A stretch of 64,000 nucleotides of DNA from Rotaria socialis (GCA_905331475.1 CAJNYU010001231.1:186001-250000), one strand, 5' to 3'. Shown: positions 1 to 13,217, counted from the first letter of the stretch. Notes: generated by a model from the letters alone, not told the origin. Program-made: numbers and translations.

Positions 1-1
1 T

Positions 2-1464
2 GATTATCTTGATCGACCAACAGCACGACGTTTCGTCATCGTACGTCCACAAGATAATACAACCAAACGTCGTACATCTCGATCATCATCAGCGTCGTCA
101 GCTTCATCGGCACGATCATCAAAAGAACGTGTACGTTCAGTTTCGAATGATGATCAACGAGAAGTTGTGAATAGTAAAAATGCTAAACGACAATCAAGCT
201 CACGTTCACCATCACCAATAAAGAAAAGACGAACTCCAACTCCACCGCCTGTCGTTGATCACCATTTCTATGGTCCATTTGGATCATATTTATCATCCGA
301 TGACACAACAAATGTTAACAACATTAGTGATTTAATGGCGCTCTATGAAAAAATCAATTTATCATTAAAGTCAAATACACATCTATCGACAATTTACCCT
401 GTTCAATTTATACTTAAATCGCATGCATACGATGCACGCATGTATTTTCTTGCTGGCAATTCAAATCTTGCTAAAGCTGTTCTTGGTAAAATAACAACTA
501 AATTCAAGAAATTATTTTTTTCTATGATTTGTTTTTTCCAGGTCAACCAGGTGATTATAAAGATAAGAAAACTGAATTGAAGGTAACACAACGTCTTCGT
601 CTGGATCAACATAAATTTGAAGAGCTCGACGGAAAACTTCGTGACAATGTTACCGACGCATTATCAAAGGCAAATGTCAATGGACAATCATCGCCTAATA
701 ATGATAGAAAACAAATTAATCCTGCCAATCGAACGAGATTCGCTATATTAATAACATCGTCGAAAACACAAAATTCAAATGAAAATTCGCAACGCAAATC
801 TAATGGACGCGCCAATTCACCGACTCATCCATCATCATCGGATGAAACTGATGATCGATCGCAATTGAAAAAACCTATCGATGATGATGATGATGAGTCA
901 TCGCTTTCTCGTCTAATATCGTATCTTGCCGTGTAAGCTCCTCTTTCTTTTCCTATAACTGAATAAGTCCAACAAGGAAATTTGTTCGAAGAATGTGCGA
1001 TTTGACAGTCTAGCGCCTGTCATTCGCAATCGCCCTTGTCTACACAGTGAAATTCTAAGCCGGCAAGTAATTTTGCCATCTTTTACATCTACCACTACTA
1101 CTGTAGATATGAAGTATCCAGAAAGAATTGCCCTGTAGCCAAAGCTTTCTGAACAAAAACTCGTGACTAATAAAGTTATTCGAAAATCGGGCGATATATC
1201 TATATTTTATTTATGTTTAGGAAAGAAGCAGCTGGTGTAATAACAATGCCGTTTAATCCAAGTACAAGCAAAGATTATGACAATTCAAAAGGTCAAGACA
1301 GCGCAACGTTAAATATCTATCCTACATGTCAATTTAGTAAAAAAGTTTTAAGAGTTATTTGTCCATCAATCGGCTTTTCGAATGGCCCACGCACACCACC
1401 ATCGCGTCCAACAACATTGATTAATGATGAACATCTTATGGTTGTTATCCAACAGAACGATTAA
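2..1464 (+). CDS. Arg/Ser-rich nuclear-type protein, 3' part
   Basis: The gene is open at the left edge, so its start lies outside the window. Three exons join in phase: 2-485, 542-932 and 1221-1464, stop at 1462-1464. Introns are 486-541 (GTAAAA..CCAG) and 933-1220 (GTAAGC..TTTAG). The first part is basic and Ser/Arg-rich with RS and SP repeats (for example SSSRSPSPIKKRR), typical of splicing or chromatin proteins. An ordered block follows (FYGPFGSYLSS, then YPVQFILKSHAYDARMYFLAG). The end is Ser/Asn-rich with an acidic DDDDDESS run and a more hydrophobic C-terminus. I do not recognise the family. Nuclear location is inferred from composition only. Confidence 0.6.
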
Positions 1465-4400
1465 ACCAATGCTAATTATTTGTTAAGAACAGTAGATAAA
1501 GAATTAAAAATTATCGTAATATCATAATAGAAAAAAAAAGTACCCTAGCAGATTTCAATTTCGCCAAAAAAAGCCAATAGATAAACTTCGGTTTTTTTTG
1601 TGAATGTTCGATGACTTTTCTGATTTTCCAACACACTGAGAATAACAACAACAACAACCAATTGATTTGTCATTAATCAATTTCTTTATTTCTTCGTCTT
1701 AAAAACAGCTTCTTAGACTTTGTACATTTTGTTTTGTCTTTTTCCTGTTTTGTTGGTTTGCGTGGCTTGCTCTCTTTTCTTGTCTAGTTTGGATGCGATT
1801 GAAAAACAAATCGATGTTGTTTGTATTTGTTTTTGCGTGCACACCAGTGTGTTGTATTGTATTGTGTTCTCCATGATGCTCTTTGGTTTTTTTTTCTTTT
1901 ACTTAAACATGATGAAAAAAAATTCACAAGCGAGAAAAAAAATTCTACCGATGTTAAATTTTTGGCAAACAAAAAGATTGAATACATGGTGTTATTTATG
2001 TTTGAAGAGATATGACATTTATTCAAAAACATAAATTTGACGTACATTGGTTAAAAATTGGTAATTTTTCATTCGAACGTCTGAGGTACTTCGAGAACAT
2101 ATTATTGTATGCAACAGAGGTGTGCACGGGTCTTCCGTTCATATTTAATTTGAAACCAAGCCAGAAGTTTTAAAAGTGTTTCATAGTCGGATCACAGATA
2201 GTTGCTATGGACTCCGGATTTTCGACAAACTAGCTTTCCTACTCAGACTCTGTGTTTACATTCAAGTACTGATTTAGTTCGAAACTAGTTTTTTTTTCAT
2301 CGATGAAGTTATTATCTAAAAAGTGAATTCAAATTATTGGCTCAATCTCGGAGAGTTATTAACCGTAGAAGAAAGATCTGTTAAAGCAACAAATAGTGTA
2401 TCAATATTCACGGTTATTAAATAATAAAGTCGTCATATAGCTGCGTAAAAAAACGCATTACAAAATTCTCTAATTAAGATATTAAACGAGCACGAAAGGA
2501 AATTACTATAATTCATCGTGACGCGAAAGAATTCATCTTGAAAATTCAAATTCAAAGAATCAGATTGTAAAAAAGAAACATTTTCAAATATAATCATTGA
2601 AATCTATAACCGATGCATTCAAAACTTATTTCAGCAAGGTCAATGTCATGTCGATAAAACTTTCGAGAATTCAACGTTAAGCAAGCAGGCATTATTGCGG
2701 TACTTTTATTAATTAAGTTTCCTTTCAAAATCGCTCATTATCATTATTATTATTTGAGAATTAATTACTTGAATGTACGATTTTCATGCACGCAACCACG
2801 ACGATTATATTTCCCTACTTTTACCTTGTTTTTTTTATGCCCTGGCTGGCCCTGGAATTGAAAAGAAAGTACGACCTCGTTGAAAACTTCTCGAATCATT
2901 AAAAAAATGAGATAATGATGAATAAAAAGAAACAAAATCGAAATACATAATCATCTATTCTCTTTCTGATAGAATAAAACCACCAATCATTTTCATAGAC
3001 GATTGTTTTTTATTAATAGTAAATTGCAAATTTTTGAGTTTATCTAATCCTATTCAATTTCGTATTCGTAGAGTGCTGAGCTTTTCTCATGTCATGGAGA
3101 CCAAATTAAGACGAACAATAATTCCCGTACGTCGAAGATATTCCGTGGTGACCTTTTCTTGTTGTATTTAATCTACTATCCATTGTATATGCATTATTAA
3201 AGTCTCAATATGATGACTTCACTGGACTTCGATGGAAAGATATTCTAGCATAATCAATCCATTCATTTATTAGATATTTGATATTATTTTGCTTTGCCCA
3301 AAGTTATCGATATGAAAATACAGAATGAATTACACGCAAAAATAGAATTTCATACTACGTATTTGAATTACATGCCGGAATAAGATATAATCAAATGTTA
3401 ATCATTATTTTTCTAAAATTAAACGGCTTTGGCATGCAAACTATCTGATGATGCGTGGTGTAGTCTTTTGGATAGAAGTCTGGTATCAGGCCTATGAATT
3501 TCCTTTTGATTGTACTCGTGACTAGTTCAATTCATTTGAATAAAATTATCAAGTCTATGAGATCAAAAGTTAAACCGTCGGATAATTTTTCTTCGTATTA
3601 GAAAACAAACTAATCATTTTAGAAATTCAAATTTACGATCGCTACTGGCAATAGCGAGAATATTAATATCGTGAGTAGTGGATTTAAAATTATGAGATTG
3701 CTGACGTCAATGATAATAATTGATCGTCGATCTTAGTTTTTTATCGTATATTATTTTATTTATTCTGCCTGGTCGTATCGGATTTAATCTACAAAACTCG
3801 AATAAGCCTCTGCATCACGCTCTGCATATACCTTCTATTATTATAAAATAATTTACTTTTATAAATAAATGTCATGCATAAAAAAAATGAAGATTTATTA
3901 TTTAAATCCATAGTTCTTGTGTAGCCGAGTAATGCGCTAAAGCACAATATTTTGTTATCTGCAGCGGAATAAATTGGCATAGTCTCGAGATAAAAGAATT
4001 ATAGAAAGGTAAACCATTATGCGACGTTGAAAAACTATAATTTTTATGAATTCAGAGAATTATAAAAGTCTTTCTTAGAGAAGCTATTTAAGACTAGACT
4101 GAACCTTTTGGAATGCAATACTTATCTATGAAGAGCAACACTAAAATGAAAATTGTTCAAAAGATTGGTAGTTTTGTTTTTGTGGGAAAAACTTAACAAT
4201 TCGTTGAAAGCGTCGATTTCAATGAAATCTTTCTTTTACTCGACTACCGTCTATGTTGACTCGAAGCGTAATTTTAGCTGACAAACAATATTTTTTATGT
4301 AATGTAAAACTCATAGAAAAATAAGAAAAACATAGGTGAGAATTGTTTTTATTGTTCTATCTCTCCATTTTATGGTTCATTATGAAAGATTATCAAAGAG

Positions 4401-6041
4401 GCTAGTTATTTTTTACTACTTACAAATTGTTTATGACATGTTCGATACGAAATGATTTTGTCTTTTTTTCTTATCAAACTTCAACAACGATACAAGACAA
4501 CGAACACATTGGCTTCATTTTGAAGGTGAACTGATACAGTTAACGACTAGCACGAAAAAGCGCATACCTACAGCAGGATATCAATTAGCATAATTAGATT
4601 CGTATGGTATTTCTCTCAGTAAAATTGCAATGTTTTCTATTGGAAAAATTGAAATTTGAGTGCAACCTACCCTAGAAAAAAATCCCGAGGTATGTTGTTT
4701 TCCCCCTTCGCTGTTGTCTGTTTCATTAAAAGTTGTTCATCTGTTGCGTTCAGTGATATTACATCGAAGTCAATAGTAGTCGTTGAGAATAGCAACGGTG
4801 TCGTACTCTATATTTCTTTATTTATTAAAACCAAGCACTTCATAATGGAATCTAGATTAATGATTAATCTCTTGCCAAGGTTATTTTGACGACCCTTTAT
4901 TTATTTTTTGATTCAAAGACGCTTAAAAAAACCATGCATACCACGTTGTGTAAGCCATAATATTTCTGTTTCAACCTGCAAGAAGCCAAACATAGCCATT
5001 AAGATAATAGTTTTTATAAGAACAAAAATAATGACTCTATTTGCATGGGTTTCACACGGATTATATAATCGTAAAAGAAAAAACTGAATGAAGAGGCAAC
5101 AATGCTAAAAATTTGTCTTATTTTCTGACGCGACTTTGACTGCAGTAGTATGCTATCTTTCTTCAATGGCATAATTCGATGGAGAATTCAATGGAGTCGA
5201 TGAGACCTTACAGCAAATAATACTCCAATGTACTAGTGATTTTCTTTAGATGGCTTACGCATCGTTTTTGCCGTTCATTCACACATACGTCAAACTTGAA
5301 ACATGAATTCAATTGAAAATTTTCAACTTTTAAACCAATAGCATTCTGAAGAATCGTGACTCACACATATATCGTTATGAGTTGAAAGTTGAAAGCGAGC
5401 GAGATTTTAATTAACAGTCGATTGTTTTTTTTTGCTGCTGAAAGGAAATAAATAGTAGAGAAGAGAAAATCAACGCTTACCAATGGAATTATGTCTAGCT
5501 TTGAAAATCTTAATTGGATAACGTAAATAGTCGTTTGTAGCGCATAGAATCTATTTTAAAAACAAATTACCCAACTAAACTAAAAATATAAAATTCATTA
5601 GTATTTTATAGCTGTGGAATGTATATTAAGTCGTTCTCTGGGTTCATTCCAAATAGAAACTTGGCCTTTTTTCCTGACTTCCAAAGTCCAAAGAATTCAA
5701 ATTCATTTGATATTCGAAACTAACAAAACATTGACAATCGACAGACAGTAACACACGTAATATTTTTTTTACCCAAAAGAAAACAAACTTTCTATTAATA
5801 GAACATTCTAGAAAGCTCTTTTGTTTTTTCAAGAATTGAAAGCCCGATCCGATCATATTTCTTGTCCGTAAGTAAAAATTTCGATTACGGTAATAAACTT
5901 CAAATATGAATCATCTCATATTGTTTAACACCGTAAATCAACATCGAATACATCACTAGCTTTCGATGGACAACAACTGTGTGACATAATTGTAGACAAT
6001 TTTTGTTTTTTTTTGTAAATTTTTTATTGACATCAATAAAG
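1465..6041. other. Long stretch without a recognisable gene
   Basis: AT-rich sequence with many T- and A-runs. The open frames here are short (under about 105 codons), rich in Phe/Lys/Leu and not supported by splice structure or recognisable protein motifs. No tRNA, rRNA or clear terminal repeats were seen. A weak tRNA-promoter-like pair near 3456 and 3526 was considered and rejected. It could be intergenic DNA or decayed mobile DNA. Confidence 0.5.
6024..6029 (-). promoter_or_regulatory. Polyadenylation signal (minus strand)
   Basis: TTTATT on the plus strand reads AATAAA on the minus strand. It lies just after the stop of the open frame ending at 6042 and about 410 bases after the stop of the PAS gene, so it could serve either. 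Confidence 0.4.
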
Positions 6042-6411
6042 TCATAAGACTTGATACGACGGCAAAACAAAGAAAAAACGAGAGAGAAACGAGTTCACCG
6101 GTAGATAGTGCGCAGGTGTTGATGTTTCTTCCTTAATGAAATACTGACAACATTTTAAACCAAAGCCGACTATAGACAATAAGCTAATAAGAATAAATAT
6201 CAATGAGAATAAAGCAACAGACGAAGTTCCGACGCTCCAGGCTATTCGACTTCGAAAAAAAGTTGAAATACATGTTTGTAAGCTCAGACCTGCTGGGGCA
6301 AAAATCAAAAAATAAAAGAAAAAAAAACCAAAAGCAATATATACTCCTGCGCAATCTTCCTCTGCCATATCCTTTATGTTTTGTTTTTCTTCCCTTCCAG
6401 TTCAGTACCAT
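6042..6411 (-). CDS. Possible small membrane protein
   Basis: An open minus-strand stretch just downstream of the PAS gene ends at 6042, about 15 bases before an AATAAA. The most gene-like part is the second half: a polar start (STFFRSRIAWSVGTSS), one long hydrophobic segment (VALFSLIFILISLLSIVGFG), then a Cys-containing polar tail. The 5' part is uncertain. One ATG lies at 6368 and another, in a different frame, at 6411 after an AG. A T-rich run ending in CCAG near 6300 could be an intron end. This may instead be 3' untranslated sequence of the PAS gene. No family recognised. Confidence 0.3.
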
Positions 6412-6438
6412 CTAACGTAACCATCATGAATTAATGAT

Positions 6439-8680
6439 CTACAATTCATTAATAAGTGCATCAATACTTGCTAATTCTTGTTCGAGTTGATATTTCATGT
6501 ACGTATCATCGATTAAATTTTCTTGCCAATATTCAAGAGGTACATGTGTTGCACATTGTTCATATTGATGTTGGAATACCTGTGCAGATTCATCATCGAA
6601 TATGACTGGTGCCACGACTTGAGAGAGTGATCGAGTGACTGGTGATAATTGTTGTCCGTGACAAGGCTCATCTTTGCAGACACATTCTGGCCAGAGAAGA
6701 CCCATGGCGAGCGATGGACTTAGCACAAAGATGTTATCTTCACTTGCTTTTGGCACCGATGGGGAGGCTAACAACGAGAAAACAAGGCAAACAATTTTAA
6801 AATAAAAATTAGCTTCATAAAAAATACTCTCAGTGCGCACCCAGATTTACTTGTTCGGCTTTCACTGGTATTTGTGCTTGATCTGGTTTAGTTTCTGCAT
6901 AAATATATTTCATATATTCATCTCTCATTGATGGACTAATAAGAAGAGAAAAACAAAGGAATACTTAGGAAAACTAAACATATTTATATGTATATTTACT
7001 CAATTAATTGAGCAACAATTGAGTATTTAACCGATTTTGAACGGCGCTCGCGTGTTGGCCGTATTTGACATAAGAATGTCAAACGATGTTCACCATTTTT
7101 TGTATAAATATCAAATATATCTCGAACACTTGTTGGTTTTTGTACTGAAAAAAAAACAACCCATAAAAGAACTCTTTTCTATGCAATGAAAAAAATATGT
7201 GTATTACAATGTGTTTGAAGTATTTTTTCAAATTTTTCTAAATCATTTGTTTCCAGAAATCGTCCAAACCAATTTTCGATTACTTCATTTCTTGTATAAC
7301 CGAGGATATCTTTTACACTGAAACACAAAACAAAGACAAATTGAAAATTCTCTTCCATAGAATTATTAATATAATTACTTTGACGATATCATATCAACGG
7401 TCATATCATCATTTAATGTTAATTTAATCGTTGAATTATTAATAAGCGGCATTTGTGATGAACTCGTTCCATTTGTTGTACGAGACACTAAAGCTTCACA
7501 ACGTGCAATAAATAATCGATCATAATTTGAATTGTTGCATGAGTAAAAATGACCAGCCATTGCTATGGTCTAAATTTTATTTATTCTCATAAGAGAAAAA
7601 AATGAGAAGAAGAGTTTTATTTTCTACCTTGACATCTTCTCGTGTTCGACTTGGACGTTTACCTTTGGGCAAACGAAGAGTACAAATTAATCGATGTTCT
7701 TTATTAGTAAAGACGTCCGATGAGTTCAAAATTGATCGGAAGCTTTTGCTATCGACTTTATCAAGACATTCGAAAATATTTATACATTGCGTGTACAATG
7801 AACGCTAAAATTATAGTTTCTTTTTACTATTGAAAGATTATTCAAAAGAATATTTTACCATTGTTTTATTTAAATGATGTTCAACCTCCTCGCTCATAGC
7901 TACAATGCGACCGTCATTACGAAGAACAAGAACAAATTCACTATTCTTCACATTTGTGTGAATGCCTCGTACAAGCTCAATATCACCTGAAATAGAAAAA
8001 GTCATGAAATAGTAAACAGGGGGAAAAGGATCAATTATTTATTTACGTAAATACTTAACGCCATTGAGATGTTTTTCCTTGACGAAGCGTGCATTTGTTA
8101 GACCCAAAATTTCATTTTTATTTTTTCGACCACCGATACGTACGATTTCACGTTCGCCAGGCCGTCGCATTAATGTTGCATCATAGAGTTTACTGATGAT
8201 GTCATTGGTATCATCGCGACGTTTTCGAAATGGCTAAATTGTTAAGAGAAAAATAACGACAACAGTATAGTAACCCTCTACATAACTGCACATGAGATCG
8301 ATGTACTATTTGGAATTTTAGAATACACAAGAAGAAGAAGAAGAAGAAGAACTCTATTTCTATTTATCTGCATATGTTAAACAAAACTCATTATGATATT
8401 TATAGAGAAGGAGAAAAAATGAATAGAAACATAATGTCGTATTCATTTCACTTTTTTTAGTCGACGCAGAAAATATTTCTTCTTTTAGATTCTATGTGAA
8501 CTTAACATGAAGCTTTTTTGAGATTAACATGATAAGTACCTTGGCACCATCAACTTCCTTTTGTTGTCGAACATTATCAATGTTGAAATATTCAAAATCA
8601 TTTATCGAACCTGTCGATAAATCACAGTAGGAGTTATGATTTTGATGTTCGTATTGTTGATAGAATGAATGTAAAGACAT
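6439..8680 (-). CDS. bHLH-PAS-like transcriptional regulator (CLOCK/NPAS-like), 9 exons
   Basis: Exons (minus, 5' to 3'): 8680-8540, 8233-8047, 7986-7859, 7804-7628, 7569-7379, 7317-7208, 7144-7000, 6935-6841, 6767-6439. Together 1503 nt, 500 aa, all phases closing. Residues about 48-95 resemble a degenerate bHLH: basic FRKRRDD, helix 1 TNDIISKLYDAT, long loop, helix 2 KNEILGLTNARF. PAS-A follows (about 115-230; FVLVLRNDGRIVAM then LNSSDVFTNKEHRL), then PAS-B (about 255-359; TLNDDMTVDMIS, DILGYTRNEVIENWFG, NGEHRLTFLCQI). The C-terminal 140 residues have no recognised domain. Layout and PAS-A pattern recall CLOCK/NPAS2 or p160 coactivators, which act in the nucleus as heterodimers. The loop is longer than usual, so E-box binding is doubtful. 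The exon 8 donor is taken as GTGCGC because the GTAAAT ten bases earlier breaks the frame. Confidence 0.75.
8331..8351. repeat. (GAA)n microsatellite
   Basis: About seven GAA units inside the first intron of the bHLH-PAS-like gene. Confidence 0.8.
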
Positions 8681-9365
8681 GCTTTTGATTTGATGGAATT
8701 GTATTGAAATTTGTTAGGGATAATCGCCTGCGATATGATAATAGGAGAAAACTCTGCCGCCAGCAGCAGAGAACAACTGTCGTTGACTAAGTTTAACGCG
8801 CAAATGCCTGCCATGACAAAACAGCTCTTCGCTCTCGCTCGTTCCCTCATTTTTTTTCTATTTTTCTCTCCCATTTTTCTGTTTTTCTCTTGTTTTTGTA
8901 AAGTCAATATGTTTCTAGTTCCTTTTTGAGTTCTCGTTCTTCTTTTTTTTCTTACATATTCTAATAAGTATATTATATTTTTCACTTGTATACGTGTTTT
9001 TATCGACTTCCTTTTTCTTGTTCTTTCTCGTTTTTGATTGGAGACCATGCGAGTAAAGTGACAAGAAAAGTAAAGAATGATAATTCTGACAACAAATTTT
9101 TCCTCCCCCGCCGCCTTTTTTCTTGATTAGTTCTAAACATTCATATTACATAGTTGTTCATGTAAATAGAAAAGCAACACGGAAGAGAAGAAAGAGGAAG
9201 AAAACAAAATAGGTGTCTAACATCTAATAGAATGATTTTCTACTACTGTTTGAAAACATAGACAATTGAGTCATAGTTGACATTAACTAATTTTTAATTA
9301 TGATATTTTGAGAATAAAAAAAAACACAGACTATATATTTAAATTAAACGGGAAAATGACACTTC
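8681..9365. other. Upstream region of the PAS gene
   Basis: Contains the probable promoter of the minus-strand PAS gene. From about 8840 to 9030 it is strongly pyrimidine-rich on the plus strand, which creates a long Lys/Arg-rich open frame on the minus strand that I regard as spurious. No further gene seen. Confidence 0.4.
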
Positions 9366-10436
9366 GTCTCACCTCTTTTTTACGATCTCCTGATATGAAA
9401 ACAAAGACATGGTGTTCGGAATCAATTCTGGCAAAAGCTTTTTCATAGGATATAATCATTGAAAAAGCTATTTTCAGAATTGATTCTGAACTCCATGCAA
9501 ATTTTTCTCTTTACGAACATCAAAATTTGACTGGAGATCGTAGTCAGAATGTCCGGATGTTCATAACGGCAAAGACATGGAAACCGAAATAAAAGAAAAA
9601 GACGACACGATTTTCGCAAGTATGTTCAGGTTTTGTTTCCCTGTGAGAAAATATGAAGTGATACGCTATAGTCGTAACCTAAAATCACGTATAGTCAAAG
9701 TTTTGGCGGATTCAAGCAACTACGATTGCGCTTCTGTTTACTATAATAACTCTAGTGTTAATGTACATCAACATTCCATTTATTCCTCGATGAATGCACA
9801 CGTTTTTTGAACCTGGCTATTTGTTTATTTTTCGATGTTGAAGCAATGAATCACATTGAGATGATGATGTGCAAGATGAAGACGACGCAACAGTAGTATG
9901 ATCGGTGGGTCTAACTCTAAGACGATTCAATATTGAAGTTGAACGTAGATAAGATTTAGGTGCAGCTTGCTCAGTTGTTGCTTTCGACAACTGTTGGTTT
10001 TTAATCAACTTATACCCTTAGAAACAACTTCTGAGACTATAGCACAAGGAGTATAGGTAAAGAAAGAATAATCGTCTACTTGTATAATCATAGATGTAAT
10101 AAAAAAATGCAACCTATTATTGCCCATAAGAGCAGAAAGTCTTTATATCAATTACAATATCCTTATAAATTCTTCTACGGACTCCATGTTGAAGTGCCCT
10201 TAGCATTTGCTTCCGAACTACCCAAGATGTTTATTACGATCTGCAGGTGTTACATTAAATATAGCAAAAATGTTCCATTCCGAACATCCGGTAAACACAT
10301 TACTATCTTCCTGCTGACTATTACGATCTCCGGTACATAGGTGTTTACGAACCTCGTCATAAATTTTTTACGAATAAAATTCATTTCCGAATCCGAACAC
10401 CCGGTAGCTTTTACCGGTGTTAGGAAGAGGTGAGAC
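9366..10436. mobile_element. Candidate non-autonomous DNA element with short TIRs
   Basis: Left end GTCTCACCTCTTTTTTACG; the right end, read inverted, is GTCTCACCTCTTCCTAAC. Subterminal GGTGTTCGGAATC (about 9411) has an inverted partner near 10390-10400. Inside is TTCCGAACATCCGG (about 10280), shared with the element at 15922-16723. A further copy of the TIR core (AGGTGAGACGAAAA) lies at 10568-10581, so the right boundary is uncertain. No convincing target-site duplication. A palindrome of about 35-base arms sits at 9417-9489. The only frames inside are short and unrecognised, so it is probably non-autonomous. Confidence 0.5.
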
Positions 10437-10775
10437 TAGGTTTATTGCAGTTCTCAGATCTAAGTTCAGATCAGGTCTGAAAAACCGTTCGAACAGTTCT
10501 CAGGATCTGATCTTATCTGTTCGAAGAGTTCTTTTGAACGGAACTAAAACTGAACTGTCATACCCCTAGGTGAGACGAAAAACGTAAGTCACCCAATTAA
10601 AGATCTAGAAATATTTTGACTGATTAAAGAGAAAACACCATCCTCAATCATAATCAGGCAGATGTACTTTTTTTTTCTTTTATTAGATTCATTGAACTCA
10701 AAACAGAGATCTTTCGAAGAAAATTTCCGCATAAATGCAAAAGTCATAAAACACCGTGTTCTGCAGGAAAACACT

Positions 10776-10921
10776 GGAAATCACGGAAACCGGAAGCAGT
10801 ATTCCGGCCGGGAATTTTCGGTTGTTTTCCGATGATTTTTCAATCGACTTCCGCATGAAAGCACAGGGAAAATGCCGAAAATTTCTGATCGGAATACTGC
10901 TTCCACGTTCCAGTGATTTCC
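10776..10921. repeat. Imperfect inverted repeat (foldback)
   Basis: Left arm (about 10776-10820, containing GGAAGCAGTATTCCG) pairs with the right arm (about 10875-10921, CGGAATACTGCTTCC). The arms are about 45 bases with a few mismatches around a roughly 55-base loop. The region is GC-richer than its surroundings. Probably a small MITE or the remains of one. Confidence 0.6.
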
Positions 10922-12562
10922 TGCCGTTTCCCACCGTACGAGTTCGACCTGGGTAAAGCTTCATATCATGTTTTTTTTCTTTGTTGGAAAAGCATAGACC
11001 AAGAAAAAACCTAACACCTTGTTGACTAGAAAAGAATTCATAAAATAAAATAAAAACCATTCTTGAAAGATACAGTTGTTTTTCTCCAAGTCTATAAATG
11101 TTAAATATCTATCGCAATACTAAAGACAATTCATTGATAATCATTTTTGTATATATTCATGCATGCAAAGTAGTTTTAATAAACTGTGTGTGATTCAGTA
11201 AATTGCAAAGATTATTTTACAATCGATTACATTCTGAAATGAGAATTGAAATCATGCATGAAAATAAAAATACTTTTATTAAACACATGCCTGCTGGTAA
11301 ACGATATGAAGTAGGCAGTGTTCGCCTAACAGATGTTGGTTTTTTTCTTCATTGGTCGATGTTTGTTTTGATGGAAATAAAAATAAACCAGAATCAATTG
11401 TGTTCTTTTCTGATAAAATATCAGTAGATAAATCAAAATAAATTTTGGAAAACTGATAGAATTATGGTAGAAAAATATTTTCTTTTTATTATCGATAAAA
11501 GACAAAGATAACATTTATGTAACGACTTTTAACAGTTGGATTTTAATGATAATGTTTTTTTTCTTTTTCATTTATTTAATTATAGTTCAGCGACAGTAAG
11601 AATCTATTAATTCGATCACCTTTTTACTAACTAATAGACTAATTCTAGGTTTTACATTATGATGGAATCCGAGAATAGAATATGACTATCAAACGTTTCA
11701 TGTAGCCAAGTAAATAATTACTTCTTTTTACTATTTGTTTAATGGCATGCACAGGCAGATGAGATTTCTATTCGCTTATGATATAGTCCTCGACAGCACT
11801 TGAAGTCTTTTTTTGAAAGTAATTTTAAATTAAAAAAATCCAGGGTTTTACGCACGCCGTAATCTGACATCAGCTATTTTTATCCAGATTATTTTTGTTT
11901 CTCATGAAATTATTCGAACACAAAAATATAATGCATGAAATAACAATTTATAAAGATTAAAATGTAAAAAAAGAGTTTATCACAATAAATTTCATACAAA
12001 ATTTATTTGATCAGAAGGGTGGCTTTGATTTTTAATGTTCACACATTCATTAAAGTTCGCTTTCAGATCAAATTATGGATCTACTATTAATTATTATGAG
12101 TTGTCGAAATCGAATGGAAAAATAAAAATAGACCTAAACTGAATTCTGTCAGCATGGAATACATATGTATTTTTTGTGTAATCGATTTCTCTGAGGAAAA
12201 ATATCTGCATCCTTGATGCTCTTTCGAACTTCAATTAGATAAATATTCGATTCTTGTTCAAAAATTCGTATATATGTGGATTGTTAAGTATGAATTTATA
12301 AAGAAAGATTCAGACTTCTTCCATCTCGCTGGATTCTCGCATCCAACAACATCGTGCAATGAGTTGATTTGTAGTTTAAGAAAAATGATTTCTACCAGCG
12401 GATTAAAATAATTGGCCTAATAAACGGTTAAAATAGCTGAATGGTTTTTAGAAAAAAACAATTCAAATTTTATCTTTATTGAAGATGTGTTGCGATTGAC
12501 TTGTTTGACTAATAGAAATTTAATTGAATGAATATTTATTCAAATTGAGAAGTACGTGTACG
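10922..12562. other. AT-rich stretch, nothing recognised
   Basis: No open frame here shows family motifs or splice structure. Short A/T runs only. Confidence 0.4.
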
Positions 12563-12570
12563 CAGGTAAG

Positions 12571-13199
12571 TAGAGGTGTCAATTTACAGTTTATTTAATT
12601 TAAATTTAATTTCGTGAAAAATTGATTTAATTTAAAATTAAATTCTATAAAGCTAAATTTAAAATATTCTTTTTAAATTTAAAATTAAAATTGAATAACT
12701 TGGTTGGATGGATGCACATCATTGCTACGAGGAAAATACGTGACTTTAACAGTAGTAAATACTAAATGAGAGGAAGATCTGGTATTTTAGGTTAACATTT
12801 GTTCATAGTAGTCAAAATTTTTCTACAGATTATGCAGGATCCGTCATTTTTCTTCTTCACAATACTGGGATACTCATAAAAATATATTTAATAGTAAAAT
12901 TCGTAGAAGAATGACTAGGTTTAACTTTAGAAAACAGGAAACATACACAAATTTGACTTTAAATAGTACCAATCAAGTCAAGAACTATGTTTGTCTACTA
13001 GTTTTCAAAATTCAACTAATTTGAATTTCAAAAAATTTTATTTAAATTTAAATAAGTTTAAATAAATTTAAATAATACAAAAAAATTGAATTAAATTTAA
13101 CTTTTCATTTAAAAAAAAATTTATTTATTATAAATTTAAATTTTTGAAAATTTATTTCTCGATTTAATAAATTTTTAAAAGTGAAATGTGACACCGCTA
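12571..13199. mobile_element. hAT-type MITE with 8-bp TSD CAGGTAAG
   Basis: Ends are TAGAGGTGTCAATTTAC and, inverted, TAGCGGTGTCACATTTC. Flanked by a perfect 8-bp direct repeat CAGGTAAG at 12563-12570 and 13200-13207. The interior is extremely AT-rich, full of TTAAATTTAAAT palindromes, with no coding capacity. TIRs starting TAG plus an 8-bp duplication fit the hAT superfamily. The intact duplication suggests a fairly recent insertion. Confidence 0.8.
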
Positions 13200-13217
13200 C
13201 AGGTAAGTGAAAAAATG

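Noticed and set aside
3450-3535. tRNA-like A box (TGGTGTAGTC) and B box (GTTCAATTC)
   Set aside because: The spacing is too long and no cloverleaf arms pair; probably chance.
8602-9048. 148-codon minus-strand Lys/Arg-rich frame
   Set aside because: Created by a pyrimidine-rich promoter tract and overlaps the first exon of the PAS gene in another frame.
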